Of a stretch of DNA of 64,000 bases, positions 20,365-31,172 are shown one piece after another. The DNA comes from Globodera rostochiensis (taxonomy: Eukaryota > Nematoda > Chromadorea > Rhabditida > Heteroderidae), in contig JAEVLN010000007.1 of the NCBI GenBank assembly GCA_018350325.1, positions 2,471,856 through 2,535,855 of the forward strand, read 5' to 3'. Below the pieces are notes generated by a model. That model was not told the origin of the DNA, searched no databases, and worked only from the letters and a program-made list of their open reading frames with translations. The position numbers and the translations under genes are program-made. How positions within the stretch are numbered: position 1 is the stretch's first letter; every line of letters begins with the position of its first letter.

Positions 20365-21879
20365 TCATCCTTCCTTTCTTTTTGATCGGGCACGTCTGTC
20401 CGTCGTCGTAGGTAGGCGAACAGGCCGGGCACCAGAGCCGCATTTTGCTTTTGCGGCGGTGTCGTTGTCGAGTTGCCATTGGCGGTTGCTGCTGTTGTCG
20501 AATCCCAACCTGCGGCGGAAGGGGATTTGCTGATTGGCGATGTGTGGTTTGTCGTGCCGCGCTGTTTCCTTTTTGTCGTTGTAGGTTTTACAGCTGTGGC
20601 CGTCCACGTGTAGATTCGTTGGCACTGTTAACGTTGGCCATGGCCTTGTCGTTGATTGAGGCCATGTCGTTGTTGGAGGCGTGTTCCATGATTGTGCTGT
20701 GGTTGATGTCCAATCGGCCGTCGTTTCGGTTGTTGATTGTACCTGAGTCGGATGTGCGAGTTGTACCACTGCGATTGGATGCATGGCCATCAGTCCAATT
20801 ATGCTGATGAGCATAAGCGTGCCAAGAGTCTGTTTGACGTAAGGTGCGCTTCGTCTTGTTGACTTCGATTGGGATGTTGCTTGCCTCCGATTCGGCGTGA
20901 TTGGTTGGCTTTTCTCGAAAACTTCCACGTCAGAAGAATTTGATTTGTCTTCATTGCTGTTGATGTCTGACGAGAGGTCAATGACCAGTGCTTTCTTTGC
21001 TTGAGGTGCAGCTGGATGAGTTGCATTTGTGCGCAGCCGAGCTGTGTTTGTCAACAGCTTGTTCCGTTGATGCTGTTTGAGAAGTGCTCTCTCTTTTTCT
21101 TGTCGGCTTGTCTGAACTCCTTGCACCGTGGCGTTTGGATCAACGTTGGTGGTGGTTGAGTTCGAATCCGGACGAACTTGAGGCTGCTTCTTCTTGTTCT
21201 TCTTCTGACCAGAAGTTTGACTGTGCCTTTTCTTTGGCGGGCTGCTTTGGGATTGGCTTTTTGCTGGGTGCCTTTTTGGTGTAGTTGTGGTTTGTTCCTG
21301 TACTGGGCCAACAAATGTGACGTTGGAGTCTTGAGTCAATTCGACTCGTCCAGATCCGCTGAGGATTTTGCCGATTGTTGAATTGCATAGCATGAAGCCG
21401 CTGGGTAGGCGTTCGATTGGGTGAACGTTGAGTTCGTGCCAGACATCCATGCCTAGCATGATGTCGGGTTGTTTTTCGCTATGCGGTGGCGACAGCTTTG
21501 TGCGTTGCATTTGTGTATTGCCCAATCGGTTCAAGTGGATTACTGGCATGTCGTTCACCAGAAACTGTAGCGCGTTGAGATTGAAGATGAGTCGTTTTCC
21601 CCCTGCGCATTGCATTCCGATTTTAACCAGATCGCTGATGAACTTCTTTGGCTTTCGAGCGCTGAAGCTGGTTAGATGGCATTCTTCGGTGTGGACTACG
21701 GGTAGATTCAGTTGTCTTGCTGCCCTTTTTGTGATGAATGATCGATGGCTTCCTGGGTCGATAAACACCGTTGCCGCCATGTTGCGATGCGGTTGCGCTG
21801 GATTGAAGATTGTTGACGTTGTTGTCATGAGTAGGGCTTTTGTTTGGTTGCCCCTGATTGCGTTGCATTGTTGCGGCAT
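20365..21879 (-). CDS. Retrotransposon protease-containing protein, 504 aa
   Basis: The N-terminal 180 residues are a retropepsin-like domain of the DUF1758 type found in BEL/Pao elements. [12 protein letters not shown] carries the catalytic D-x-G-S-like motif (residues about 37-46), followed by [11 protein letters not shown]. Residues 190-290 are a low-complexity Gln-, Lys- and Ser-rich linker. Around residue 355 there is a single hydrophobic segment ([12 protein letters not shown]), then a Thr/Pro-rich tail and a basic C-terminus. The frame is the same as that of gag, from which it is separated by one stop codon (21973-21975). I chose the first ATG, but translation may instead come by readthrough. 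Everything normally found after the protease is gone. Confidence 0.8.
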   Translation of the reverse strand: MPQQCNAIRGNQTKALLMTTTSTIFNPAQPHRNMAATVFIDPGSHRSFITKRAARQLNLPVVHTEECHLTSFSARKPKKFISDLVKIGMQCAGGKRLIFNLNALQFLVNDMPVIHLNRLGNTQMQRTKLSPPHSEKQPDIMLGMDVWHELNVHPIERLPSGFMLCNSTIGKILSGSGRVELTQDSNVTFVGPVQEQTTTTPKRHPAKSQSQSSPPKKRHSQTSGQKKNKKKQPQVRPDSNSTTTNVDPNATVQGVQTSRQEKERALLKQHQRNKLLTNTARLRTNATHPAAPQAKKALVIDLSSDINSNEDKSNSSDVEVFEKSQPITPNRRQATSQSKSTRRSAPYVKQTLGTLMLISIIGLMAMHPIAVVQLAHPTQVQSTTETTADWTSTTAQSWNTPPTTTWPQSTTRPWPTLTVPTNLHVDGHSCKTYNDKKETARHDKPHIANQQIPFRRRLGFDNSSNRQWQLDNDTAAKAKCGSGARPVRLPTTTDRRARSKRKEG

Positions 21880-21972
21880 AACTTTTGCTTTGATGCCGTT
21901 GGAGGATTTGGATCCGCGTTTGCAGTTGACTGGATCTATCGCTGCGGTGGCAAATTGAGTTGGTCCTTGGTT

Positions 21973-23612
21973 TTAATTATTGCGCTCGTTTGTTGCCGTT
22001 GTGTCTTGCGCTGACTCGTTGAGTCTATCTCTACAAAGCGCTGTAGGATGACGTCGTTTGCATCTGTAGCACTTGTTTGGACGTGAACAGGCGTATGCTC
22101 GATGATTTGGCTTCAGGCATTTGAAACACAATTGTTTCGCTCGAATGATGTCGAGCCGTTGCTGAAGTGTGTTGAATTGTTGGCATTCCTCGTGCCAATG
22201 ATTGCTTCCGCAGAAGATGCAGGGATAGGGTGGTTCCCTCTGATTGTTCCCTGTCTCTGACGGGCTTGAGTGCTGTGAGCGCTCCGATGCGCGGAGCTGT
22301 TCCTGTTGGGTTGTTTGTTGCCTTATCGGTTGGCACGGACGTTGCGGTGGCCTTTCGTTGTGCCATTGCCGTGTCTCATCGACCGTTGCGGAGACAACGG
22401 TGCGATCCGGTTGTTCCGGGGCTTGGTCGTGATATCTGTATGCTCGAATGTGTGTCCCCTTTGTGCCGGAACTTGATTGTAACTTCTGCTTGTTGCTGCT
22501 TCGTTGTGTGCCCTCTGCGGTTGGGCGTGCGTTGATTGATTGTTTGTTTGCGCGGATTGCTGATGCTGCTGATGGCCGTACTCACGCATTACTTCTTGAA
22601 TTTGTGTTTCCTTTCGGACTGCTTCGTTGAGTACGTTGCGGAATTTGGTGGTGCTCCATTGCGCAGGGTCCTCCCCTTTTTTGTTTAGTATTGTCCGGAG
22701 GAATGCTGGTGTCAGCTTCTTTTCCAGCATGAGGAAGGTTGGCGGACCTTCGAAGTCCTCTCCAGCATTGTTGAGTTCGCGCGTGAGTCGTTCGAGCTGG
22801 AGTAGGAATTCCTGTGTGTCGCGAAGACTTTTGCAGGCCTTGAGATTGGCCAGTTCGAAGTGCAGAGCTCTGATGTGCTCTTCCGGTGCGCCGTATGTGT
22901 CTTTTAGCAACTGAAGTACGACGTCGTAGTTCTGGTCTTCCAGCCTGAATCCGGAGACGAGTTGCCGGGCTTCTCCTCCAAGCATGTTGCGCAGGAGATT
23001 GAATTTTTCGGCTTTGCTGATCGGCTGCCTTCCGATTGCCGATTTGAACGACTCGTAAAACTCCGGCCATTGACGCTTTTGGCCGGAGAAACGTTCCACT
23101 TGAATTGGCTGAAATTGATAAAGAGGCGCGGTGAAAGCCGGCGCATTGTTGCGCGTTGGTGCCGTGGCATTCTGTTGCAATGCTTGTGCATGCGATGATT
23201 GAGCATCTCGCTCTTCTTTGTCCGCTCTGCTGCGGTAAATCCGGGCTTGGACCGTGAGTGTGCCGATGAGGTCGCGCAAGTCCTGGAGTTTTGTTGATGC
23301 TTCTTCTGTCTTGTCGTTTATTTTTTCTTTCTTGTTGAACGCGCTGAATTCGGCGTCTCCAGTTTCTCTGTCTGCTGCTTGTAGTTTGCGGAGCAGGTCG
23401 GCCCATGCACTGGACGCTTCGCGTATGTCGTCCATAAAGATCTCCAAGTGTTTTGCCTCTTGTTGTGCCTTTTCGAGCTGTGTCTCGAACCTGAGCGCGT
23501 TCTCGAGATACGATGCGTTGTTGTCGGCCAGGAGTTTCAATTCTGCCGCTGTGCGTGCGCGAGTCAGAACCTTGAGTGCCGCTCCCAATTTTTGCTGGAT
23601 TGGCCCCGACAT
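21973..23612 (-). pseudogene. Retrotransposon gag, single-base frameshift
   Basis: Matches the intact gag at 28834-30474 almost base for base. A missing C near 22443 (TATGCTCG here, TATGCCTCG in the copy) shifts the frame in the linker before the zinc knuckles, so the first frame ends at 22323. The knuckle region is still readable in another frame (22366-22031). With only one base lost, a sequencing or assembly error is an alternative. Confidence 0.85.
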
Positions 23613-23619
23613 TGTTGTG

Positions 23620-24305
23620 TTGCTGGTTGTGTTGCTTGCTGTACTGCTTGAACTTGATGTTCAAGAGCTTGTTCGTTGTACTGCTTGAACTTGTTGTTCA
23701 AGAGCTTGTTTGGCGTCGGTGCAGCTTTAAGCACTGGTTGTGCTGCTTGGACTCGTTGTCCAAGGTTTGATTGGCGTCGTTGCCGGTTTGGCCCTTGATG
23801 TGCTGCTTGAATTTGTTGTTGCAGACTTGCTTTGTGTTGCTGGTTCGTGCTTTTGTTCAGCCGCTTTATTGCCGTTGATTGATTGAGTTGTTCGGCGTGA
23901 ACGATGTTGTTGCAATGCTGAGCTGACACGGAGTTCTAGCACTACAACCAGTGACTGAAGGATGTACCTCTGACACGGAGATCAGACAGTACAACTGTAG
24001 AAGGATATACCTCTGACACGGAGATCAGACAGTACAACCGCTGAAATGTACCTCTGACACGAAGATCAGACAGTACACTCGGAAAGCACGAATTTTTCCC
24101 AAATTTGATATACCTTCGCCACGAAGAGCGAACAGTACACCACCCCTAGTTAAACTGGCACCACGGAGAGAGCCTAGTCCAACCTTTTTTAACCACTTTG
24201 CCAACCCCTTTTGATTGATTCGGTTGAGCTCGACCACGGAGAGTCGACACTCAACGACTTCTTTGATTTTCCCCCCAAAAGAAAATCAAAGCCACCAATT
24301 TGAAA
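23620..24305 (-). repeat. Leader of the BEL-like element with short tandem repeats
   Basis: Between the 5' LTR and gag. At 23640-23760 short units like CTTGAACTTG and TTGTTCAAGAGC repeat. At 23960-24080 a unit of about 40 bp containing CTCTGACACGGAGATCAGAC repeats three times. No long frame; this probably acts as leader or packaging RNA. Confidence 0.6.
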
Positions 24306-24563
24306 ATGTTTGTTGTTGCGCAGGTTGTTGTTCACAAGTCCCTGCCAGGGTCGCCACTGTCGGAACTCCCTCCGTTGGTTGATTGGTTGGGATGGGAGGG
24401 GAGTTCGTTCAAGATTCGCACACGGTAGTGCTTTGGTGGGCCGGAGGAAAGTGGTGGGGATCGGGCCCAGTGTTGGAGAAAATACGCCAAGCTTTCGCAC
24501 AATTTTATCAGCTCAAACTTGGGTAATTAAACCGAGATTTCTCTCAAAATGTGAAACACAAAA

Positions 24564-24590
24564 GTGATCACCTAGGATTGAGGTGATCAC
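24564..24590. promoter_or_regulatory. Perfect hairpin in the LTR
   Basis: GTGATCACCT and AGGTGATCAC flank a 7-nt loop. Present in all three LTR copies (also 19704-19730 and about 31426-31452). It could be an RNA structure in the transcript or a protein site; the role is inferred. Confidence 0.5.
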
Positions 24591-24950
24591 ACAAGTGACT
24601 AGTGGGGGACAATGGTGATTTGATCAATTGGTCAGTTGGATGCAATGGAAACCGGAAATTGATGACCCCCGAATCCCCAGAAGTGGATGAAAGTTGAATT
24701 GGCAAATTTGGCCAGACAATGATTGGATTTGAAATGTTTGATATGGATTTTGGATGAGTTGGCAAAAAAGAGGTTAATGGATTTGGACTGACGGACATTG
24801 ATTGGCAAATGTGTGGATTGTTATGTTGTGCAGAGTGAGGGGGGGGGGGGGGTATAGGAAGGTCGAGAGTGAAATTGCTTATGAGCGGCTGAATGCCTTG
24901 AATGTGGTCAATGAATGAGACTGAACTGATTTGTGGTGAAGAGCAACGGG

Positions 24951-24959
24951 CTTATAAAG
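24951..24959 (-). promoter_or_regulatory. TATA-like box in the LTR
   Basis: On the minus strand the LTR reads CTTTATAAGCCCG, the only clear TATA box in it and in the right orientation for gag transcription. Same site in the other LTRs. Confidence 0.45.
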
Positions 24960-25327
24960 GGGCCAAAATTGTTTACAAGAAGGTCGGGTGAGCAGAAATT
25001 GACTGACATATTTGATCAGTTGGGGAAGATAAGAGCGAAAATGTGCATGAAATGGGCAAAAATGGGGTGACTTACGAACAATTTGCCTCTCTTATCAAAA
25101 AGTGCACATTTGTGCAAACATGGGAAACTGAGCCAAAAATTGGGCTTAAATCGAAACTTTCGATTTTTCGGATTTTATGACTAAATCCGACACTAGTTAT
25201 GAACATACAAGTTTTGTGGCGTCAGTCATTATCATTTCGCTGATTTTTAGTAGCGGCTCTCGTTTTCTCTCGTAAGCAATGGAAATGCTCTTTAAGATGC
25301 AACTAAAATTTAACAAAATTTTTAGGA

Positions 25328-25812
25328 AAATATGGATCATATGGCCAGAGGCAAAACGGAATAAAATTATTAAGAATGCGGAAAAAAATTTTGCGGCAAC
25401 CATTCCCCGAAGAGTTACAGACCCGGGACTGAAGTGTCTTTTGACTGGGGACTCAGTTATCCACTGATTAAAAAAATGGGAAAAATCACTCAATATTGGC
25501 TTTTAGAATTAAGAATCGAACTGAATGATACCTAATGGGCGCATGGGGAACAAAAATGTTTTAAATTCTCAATTTTATTTTCTATCGACAAATTCGTAAC
25601 TTTAGAAGCCTGACTATATGAGTGATTTTGCCCATTTTTTAATCAGTGGATAACTGAGTCCCCAGTCAAAAGACACTTCAGCCCAGGTCTGTAACTCTTC
25701 GGGGAATGGTTGCCGCAAAATTTTTTTACCGGATTCTTACATTGCATACCGAGAGGAGTCGAATGATATATAATTTGTTCCGTTTTGCCTCTGGGCCATA
25801 CGGTCCATATTT
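25328..25812. repeat. Long inverted repeat (foldback), copy A
   Basis: Arms of roughly 170-190 bp (about 25328-25495 and 25621-25812) share GGCAACCATTCCCCGAAGAG and GACTGGGGACTCAGTTATCC in opposite orientation. They surround a loop of about 125 bp. The arms differ at a few places, so left and right can be told apart. Located between the LTR and the 3' end of the gene fragment. Confidence 0.85.
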
Positions 25813-25974
25813 ACCAATTTTAAAATATAATCGTTTAAATTAAAAAAGGACAATTAAAACGCAAGAAATATTGAAAATGAAAAGATAGTTATGTGGACGC
25901 GAAACTTGAATTTTTATAAGAATAAGCGGATTTTTTTTGGTACGATACGACTAATATTTTCCCATAGAAATGTT

Positions 25975-26765
25975 TTACGTGAAAGTACTGTCCCGCTTTT
26001 TTCGCGACTCCGCTCTGTCCAAATCTCCAAACACTGCTGCGCCGACCACATTAACCAAACGAAGTGACAGGTCGGCCACCGTGCTGACCATCGTTAGGTT
26101 CTCAACTTTCAACAAACCTGAAAAAGGAGTGTCAAATTTTTGATTGATATTAATTTAAAGATAACGAATATAAATTTCATAAATGCTTTTTGTTTTTTAA
26201 CATGAGAAAATGAGAGTTTCTTTTATCGATGTTTGACTAAAATTTAGGTAACATACCCTTCTCAACACTGATCAAATGCTTCAGGGCATCCAGATAGGGC
26301 AATTCCGTTGTTATCTTGTATAGCATGTCTAAATTTTAATAAATTCATAATTTTTAGAGATTGACTGGTGTTCGGAAAATGGCTTCGATCGATAAGCGAT
26401 ACGATATCGACAAATATCAAATTTATCGTATCTGGGTCGAACAACTAGTCGGGACAGTATGCAGATTTACGAGCCCGTACCCGTACCCGGCGCTTTTTTT
26501 GGTTGGATCAGGATATTCAAACAAAACAAAAATTGAGAAGAAAAAACAGATTCGAAAATCAAACTTCGGAAACGACTGAGACCTAAACATAGAACTCACT
26601 TGTTTTCCATTGGTTGTATTGAACTGTTGTGGTAAATTCACTGTTTTGTTGTTTCACCAAATGTTCATCAATTTTGCCAAGCAGGGCTAACGCTCTGGCA
26701 TACACTTTGCTTTCAAACACATTTGGCAAATCGCAATTCTTTCGGTTAACCTTGCGATCAATCCA
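25975..26765 (-). pseudogene. Orphan 3' half of the secreted-protein gene
   Basis: Exons 26765-26600, 26328-26257 and 26117-25975 match the last three exons of the gene at 32833-37511 almost exactly, with splice sites and stop intact. No 5' exons are present: unit A ends inside the upstream intron, so there is no promoter, start codon or signal peptide. It is a by-product of the tandem duplication. Confidence 0.8.
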
Positions 26766-26916
26766 CTATAAATGAGAATATAAGTTAAGAGACAAGTGTT
26801 TAAATTCGGGGCTGGGGTTTGAAATCGCCCGAAATGGTGGCTAGCAGCTCGGATTACATTCCAAAAGCCCAAGAAAAGCTACTTTTAACAACTTTTTTAT
26901 TTTTTAAAAATAAGGA

Positions 26917-27689
26917 GAGGGGCTGCACGTAATCGGAAAAAAAAATCCGTGAAAGTGATCCGTGAGAACGGCGAAGGAAAAAATCCGTGACCGTGATCCA
27001 TGATCACGGATCCCCAAAAAAGCCCTGATTTGGCGTGATCCGTGATAAAAAATAAATAAATAGAGAAACCCTAAAATTTTTTTTTGAAATTATCTCAGTT
27101 ATTTCTTTCCAATATTATTCAATGGAAAATAAGACAGAAACCAGGGGCGGCGCCAGGGGGGCCGTGGGGCTCGCCCCCCCCCCTCCGAAAAAATTCTTTC
27201 AGAATTTTTTTGTAGAAGTATTAAATAACCTTAACATTTTTATTAAATCACATCGAACACGTTATATTTCCGATGAGCAAAACTGAAAAAATTTTGCAGA
27301 CAAGTCGAATTTGGGAGTCGTTCTTTCGTGCGCTCACGGTTGGACGCCAGGTCTACTTTTTTTTCAAAAAATTGTAAAGACTAAGCTAGGTTTATATGTG
27401 AGCCTTAAAAAATGTTGCTTAATAAAAACTTTACAAAATTTTTCAAAAATTTTGACTAGCCTACCTAATATACCGGGCGAGCGACCAACCGTGAGCGCCC
27501 AAATGTACCCAATCGGAATATTTATATAATTTCCAGGTATTCTTTTCGAAAAATTTTTATAATCTATACTGTAATACCCATCACGGATCAAAATCACGGA
27601 TATTTCAAAAAAATCCGTGACCGTGATCCGTGATCAGGGACCCCCAAAAACGCCGTGATTGGCGTGATCCGTGATCACGTGCAGCCCTG
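26917..27689. mobile_element. hAT-type element, GATCACGG motif, unit A copy
   Basis: The right terminus reads GTGATCACGTGCAGCCCTG; the left, GAGGGGCTGCACGTAATCGG, is slightly mutated. GATCCGTGATCACGG repeats lie near both ends. Flanking octamers AATAAGGA and AAAAGGGA agree at 6 of 8. Inside lies a second remnant starting CAGGGGCGGCGCCAGG (27142). No transposase. Confidence 0.75.
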
Positions 27690-27717
27690 AAAAGGGACAT
27701 TTTTGTCCGATATTCCA

Positions 27718-28740
27718 TTATGGGCAGGGTGCGAAAACCGGAAACAATGTATTTTTGCGCGAGATTTTTCTCAAATACTTTATTTCGGGGAGGCGAGCGG
27801 GAGGTCGGCGGTGAGAAAAATTTTCGGATTTTATCTTTTGCCCGTTTTTTGAGTTTTTAAAATCTCTCGATATAATTTGAGTTGCATTTGTGCGCAGCCG
27901 AGCTGTGTTTGTCAACAGCTTGTTCCGTTGATGCTGTTTGAGAAGTGCTCTCTCTTTTTCTTGTCGGCTTGTCTGAACTCCTTGCACCGTGGCGTTTGGA
28001 TCAACGTTGGTGGTGGTTGAGTTCGAATCCGGACGAACTTGAGGCTGCTTCTTCTTGTTCTTCTTCTGACCAGAAGTTTGACTGTGCCTTTTCTTTGGCG
28101 GGCTGCTTTGGGATTGGCTTTTTGCTGGGTGCCTTTTTGGTGTAGTTGTGGTTTGTTCCTGTACTGGGCCAACAAATGTGACGTTGGAGTCTTGAGTCAA
28201 TTCGACTCGTCCAGATCCGCTGAGGATTTTGCCGATTGTTGAATTGCATAGCATGAAGCCGCTGGGTAGGCGTTCGATTGGGTGAACGTTGAGTTCGTGC
28301 CAGACATCCATGCCTAGCATGATGTCGGGTTGTTTTTCGCTATGCGGTGGCGACAGCTTTGTGCGTTGCATTTGTGTATTGCCCAATCGGTTCAAGTGGA
28401 TTACTGGCATGTCGTTCACCAGAAACTGTAGCGCGTTGAGATTGAAGATGAGTCGTTTTCCCCCTGCGCATTGCATTCCGATCTTAACCAGATCGCTGAT
28501 GTACTTCTTTGGCTTTCGAGCGCTGAAGCTGGTTAGATGGCATTCTTCGGTGTGGACTACGGGTAGATTCAGTTGTCTTGCTGCCCTTTTTGTGATGAAT
28601 GATCGATGGCTTCCTGGGTCGATAAACACCGTTGCCGCCATGTTGCGATGCGGTTGCGCTGGATTGAAGATTGTTGACGTTGTTGTCATGAGTAGGGCTT
28701 TTGTTTGGTTGCCCCTGATTGCGTTGCATTGTTGCGGCAT
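27718..28740 (-). pseudogene. Protease frame truncated at the duplication junction
   Basis: Residues 1-287 equal the unit A protease protein. At 27879 the sequence crosses the tandem-duplication junction into unrelated flank, adding about 53 chimeric residues before a stop. The retropepsin-like domain is complete; the hydrophobic segment and tail are lost. Confidence 0.8.
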
Positions 28741-28833
28741 AACTTTTGCTTTGATGCCGTTGGAGGATTTGGATCCGCGTTTGCAGTTGACTGGATCTAT
28801 CGCTGCGGTGGCAAATTGAGTTGGTCCTTGGTT

Positions 28834-30474
28834 TTAATTATTGCGCTCGTTTGTTGCCGTTGTGTCTTGCGCTGACTCGTTGAGTCTATCTCTACAAAGC
28901 GCTGTAGGATGACGTCGTTTGCATCTGTAGCACTTGTTTGGACGTGAACAGGCGTATGCTCGATGATTTGGCTTCAGGCATTTGAAACACAATTGTTTCG
29001 CTCGAATGATGTCGAGCCGTTGCTGAAGTGTGTTGAATTGTTGGCATTCCTCGTGCCAATGATTGCTTCCGCAGAAGATGCAGGGATAGGGTGGTTCCCT
29101 CTGATTGTTCCCTGTCTCTGACGGGCTTGAGTGCTGTGAGCGCTCCGATGCGCGGAGCTGTTCCTGTTGGGTTGTTTGTTGCCTTATCGGTTGGCACGGA
29201 CGTTGCGGTGGCCTTTCGTTGTGCCATTGCCGTGTCTCATCGACCGTTGCGGAGACAACGGTGCGATCCGGTTGTTCCGGGGCTTGGTCGTGATATCTGT
29301 ATGCCTCGAATGTGTGTCCCCTTTGTGCCGGAACTTGATTGTAACTTCTGCTTGTTGCTGCTTCGTTGTGTGCCCTCTGCGGTTGGGCGTGCGTTGATTG
29401 ATTGTTTGTTTGCGCGGATTGCTGATGCTGCTGATGGCCGTACTCACGCATTACTTCTTGAATTTGTGTTTCCTTTCGGACTGCTTCGTTGAGTACGTTG
29501 CGGAATTTGGTGGTGCTCCATTGCGCAGGGTCCTCCCCTTTTTTGTTTAGTATTGTCCGGAGGAATGCTGGTGTCAGCTTCTTTTCCAGCATGAGGAAGG
29601 TTGGCGGACCTTCGAAGTCCTCTCCAGCATTGTTGAGTTCGCGCGTGAGTCGTTCGAGCTGGAGTAGGAATTCCTGTGTGTCGCGAAGACTTTTGCAGGC
29701 CTTGAGATTGGCCAGTTCGAAGTGCAGAGCTCTGATGTGCTCTTCCGGTGCGCCGTATGTGTCTTTTAGCAACTGAAGTACGACGTCGTAGTTCTGGTCT
29801 TCCAGCCTGAATCCGGAGACGAGTTGCCGGGCTTCTCCTCCAAGCATGTTGCGCAGGAGATTGAATTTTTCGGCTTTGCTGATCGGCTGCCTTCCGATTG
29901 CCGATTTGAACGACTCGTAAAACTCCGGCCATTGACGCTTTTGGCCGGAGAAACGTTCCACTTGAATTGGCTGAAATTGATAAAGAGGCGCGGTGAAAGC
30001 CGGCGCATTGTTGCGCGTTGGTGCCGTGGCATTCTGTTGCAATGCTTGTGCATGCGATGATTGAGCATCTCGCTCTTCTTTGTCCGCTCTGCTGCGGTAA
30101 ATCCGGGCTTGGACCGTGAGTGTGCCGATGAGGTCGCGCAAGTCCTGGAGTTTTGTTGATGCTTCTTCTGTCTTGTCGTTTATTTTTTCTTTCTTGTTGA
30201 ACGCGCTGAATTCGGCGTCTCCAGTTTCTCTGTCTGCTGCTTGTAGTTTGCGGAGCAGGTCGGCCCATGCACTGGACGCTTCGCGTATGTCGTCCATAAA
30301 GATCTCCAAGTGTTTTGCCTCTTGTTGTGCCTTTTCGAGCTGTGTCTCGAACCTGAGCGCGTTCTCGAGATACGATGCGTTGTTGTCGGCCAGGAGTTTC
30401 AATTCTGCCGCTGTGCGTGCGCGAGTCAGAACCTTGAGTGCCGCTCCCAATTTTTGCTGGATTGGCCCCGACAT
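28834..30474 (-). CDS. Retrotransposon Gag protein, 546 aa, intact
   Basis: N-terminal helical region with heptad-like charged stretches (residues 1-150). Residues about 170-330 are a BEL-type Gag core (DUF1759-like), starting near FSGQKRQWPEFYESFK and including LLKDTYG. A Gln/Asn-rich linker follows. Three Cys/His knuckles lie at about 470-530: CIFC...HEEC, the canonical CFKCLKPNHRAYAC and CYRCKRRHPTALC. The start ATG (30474) follows the repeat-rich leader. The frame ends in TAA at 28836-28834, and the protease frame continues in the same frame immediately afterwards. It builds the capsid and binds the element's RNA; the role is inferred from the family. Confidence 0.88.
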   Translation of the reverse strand: MSGPIQQKLGAALKVLTRARTAAELKLLADNNASYLENALRFETQLEKAQQEAKHLEIFMDDIREASSAWADLLRKLQAADRETGDAEFSAFNKKEKINDKTEEASTKLQDLRDLIGTLTVQARIYRSRADKEERDAQSSHAQALQQNATAPTRNNAPAFTAPLYQFQPIQVERFSGQKRQWPEFYESFKSAIGRQPISKAEKFNLLRNMLGGEARQLVSGFRLEDQNYDVVLQLLKDTYGAPEEHIRALHFELANLKACKSLRDTQEFLLQLERLTRELNNAGEDFEGPPTFLMLEKKLTPAFLRTILNKKGEDPAQWSTTKFRNVLNEAVRKETQIQEVMREYGHQQHQQSAQTNNQSTHAQPQRAHNEAATSRSYNQVPAQRGHTFEAYRYHDQAPEQPDRTVVSATVDETRQWHNERPPQRPCQPIRQQTTQQEQLRASERSQHSSPSETGNNQREPPYPCIFCGSNHWHEECQQFNTLQQRLDIIRAKQLCFKCLKPNHRAYACSRPNKCYRCKRRHPTALCRDRLNESAQDTTATNERNN

Positions 30475-31172
30475 TGTTGTGTTGCTGGTTGTGTTGCTTG
30501 CTGTACTGCTTGAACTTGATGTTCAAGAGCTTGTTCGTTGTACTGCTTGAACTTGTTGTTCAAGAGCTTGTTTGGCGTCGGTGCAGCTTTAAGCACTGGT
30601 TGTGCTGCTTGGACTCGTTGTCCAAGGTTTGATTGGCGTCGTTGCCGGTTTGGCCCTTGATGTGCTGCTTGAATTTGTTGTTGCAGACTTGCTTTGTGTT
30701 GCTGGTTCGTGCTTTTGTTCAGCCGCTTTATTGCCGTTGATTGATTGAGTTGTTCGGCGTGAACGATGTTGTTGCAATGCTGAGCTGACACGGAGTTCTA
30801 GCACTACAACCAGTGACTGAAGGATGTACCTCTGACACGGAGATCAGACAGTACAACTGTAGAAGGATATACCTCTGACACGGAGATCAGACAGTACAAC
30901 CGCTGAAATGTACCTCTGACACGAAGATCAGACAGTACACTCGGAAAGCACGAATTTTTCCCAAATTTGATATACCTTCGCCACGAAGAGCGAACAGTAC
31001 ACCACCCCTAGTTAAACTGGCACCACGGAGAGAGCCTAGTCCAACCTTTTTTAACCACTTTGCCAACCCCTTTTGATTGATTCGGTTGAGCTCGACCACG
31101 GAGAGTCGACACTCAACGACTTCTTTGATTTTCCCCCCAAAAGAAAATCAAAGCCACCAATTTGAAAATGTT

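Larger units (their letters stand above)
19451..25192 (-). mobile_element. BEL/Pao-like LTR retrotransposon, gag-protease only
   Basis: Two near-identical LTRs enclose about 4 kb. On the minus strand the order is 5' LTR, a leader with short tandem repeats, gag, protease, 3' LTR. No reverse transcriptase, RNase H or integrase motif is present between the protease frame and the 3' LTR, which begins only 35 bp beyond the stop. A five-base target duplication is not evident. The element must depend on enzymes supplied by a complete relative. Confidence 0.88.
24311..25192 (-). repeat. LTR (5' LTR) of the BEL-like element
   Basis: An 882-bp partner of 19451-20329. It contains a short G-run, a TATA-like site and a perfect 10-bp hairpin. 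Confidence 0.92.
21018..27878. repeat. Tandem duplication, unit A (6.86 kb)
   Basis: Begins GAGTTGCATTTGTGC inside the protease frame and ends CTCGATATAATTT. The next base starts unit B with the same GAGTTGCATTTGTGC. The period is about 6861. Identity is very high, with a few substitutions, homopolymer differences, and one inverted segment (25467-25643). It contains most of the BEL element and the 3' half of the secreted-protein gene. Confidence 0.93.

Noticed and set aside
20365..20800. Hydrophobic segment and Thr-rich tail after the protease as an envelope-like gene
   Set aside because: Only one hydrophobic stretch, no Cys pattern or cleavage site, and no separate start; too little to call an envelope.
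22582..23664. Long frames overlapping gag on both strands (for example 22582-23664, 29444-30526 and 23254-23688)
   Set aside because: They are shadows of the Gag frame, with Arg/Ser/His-rich composition and no domain.
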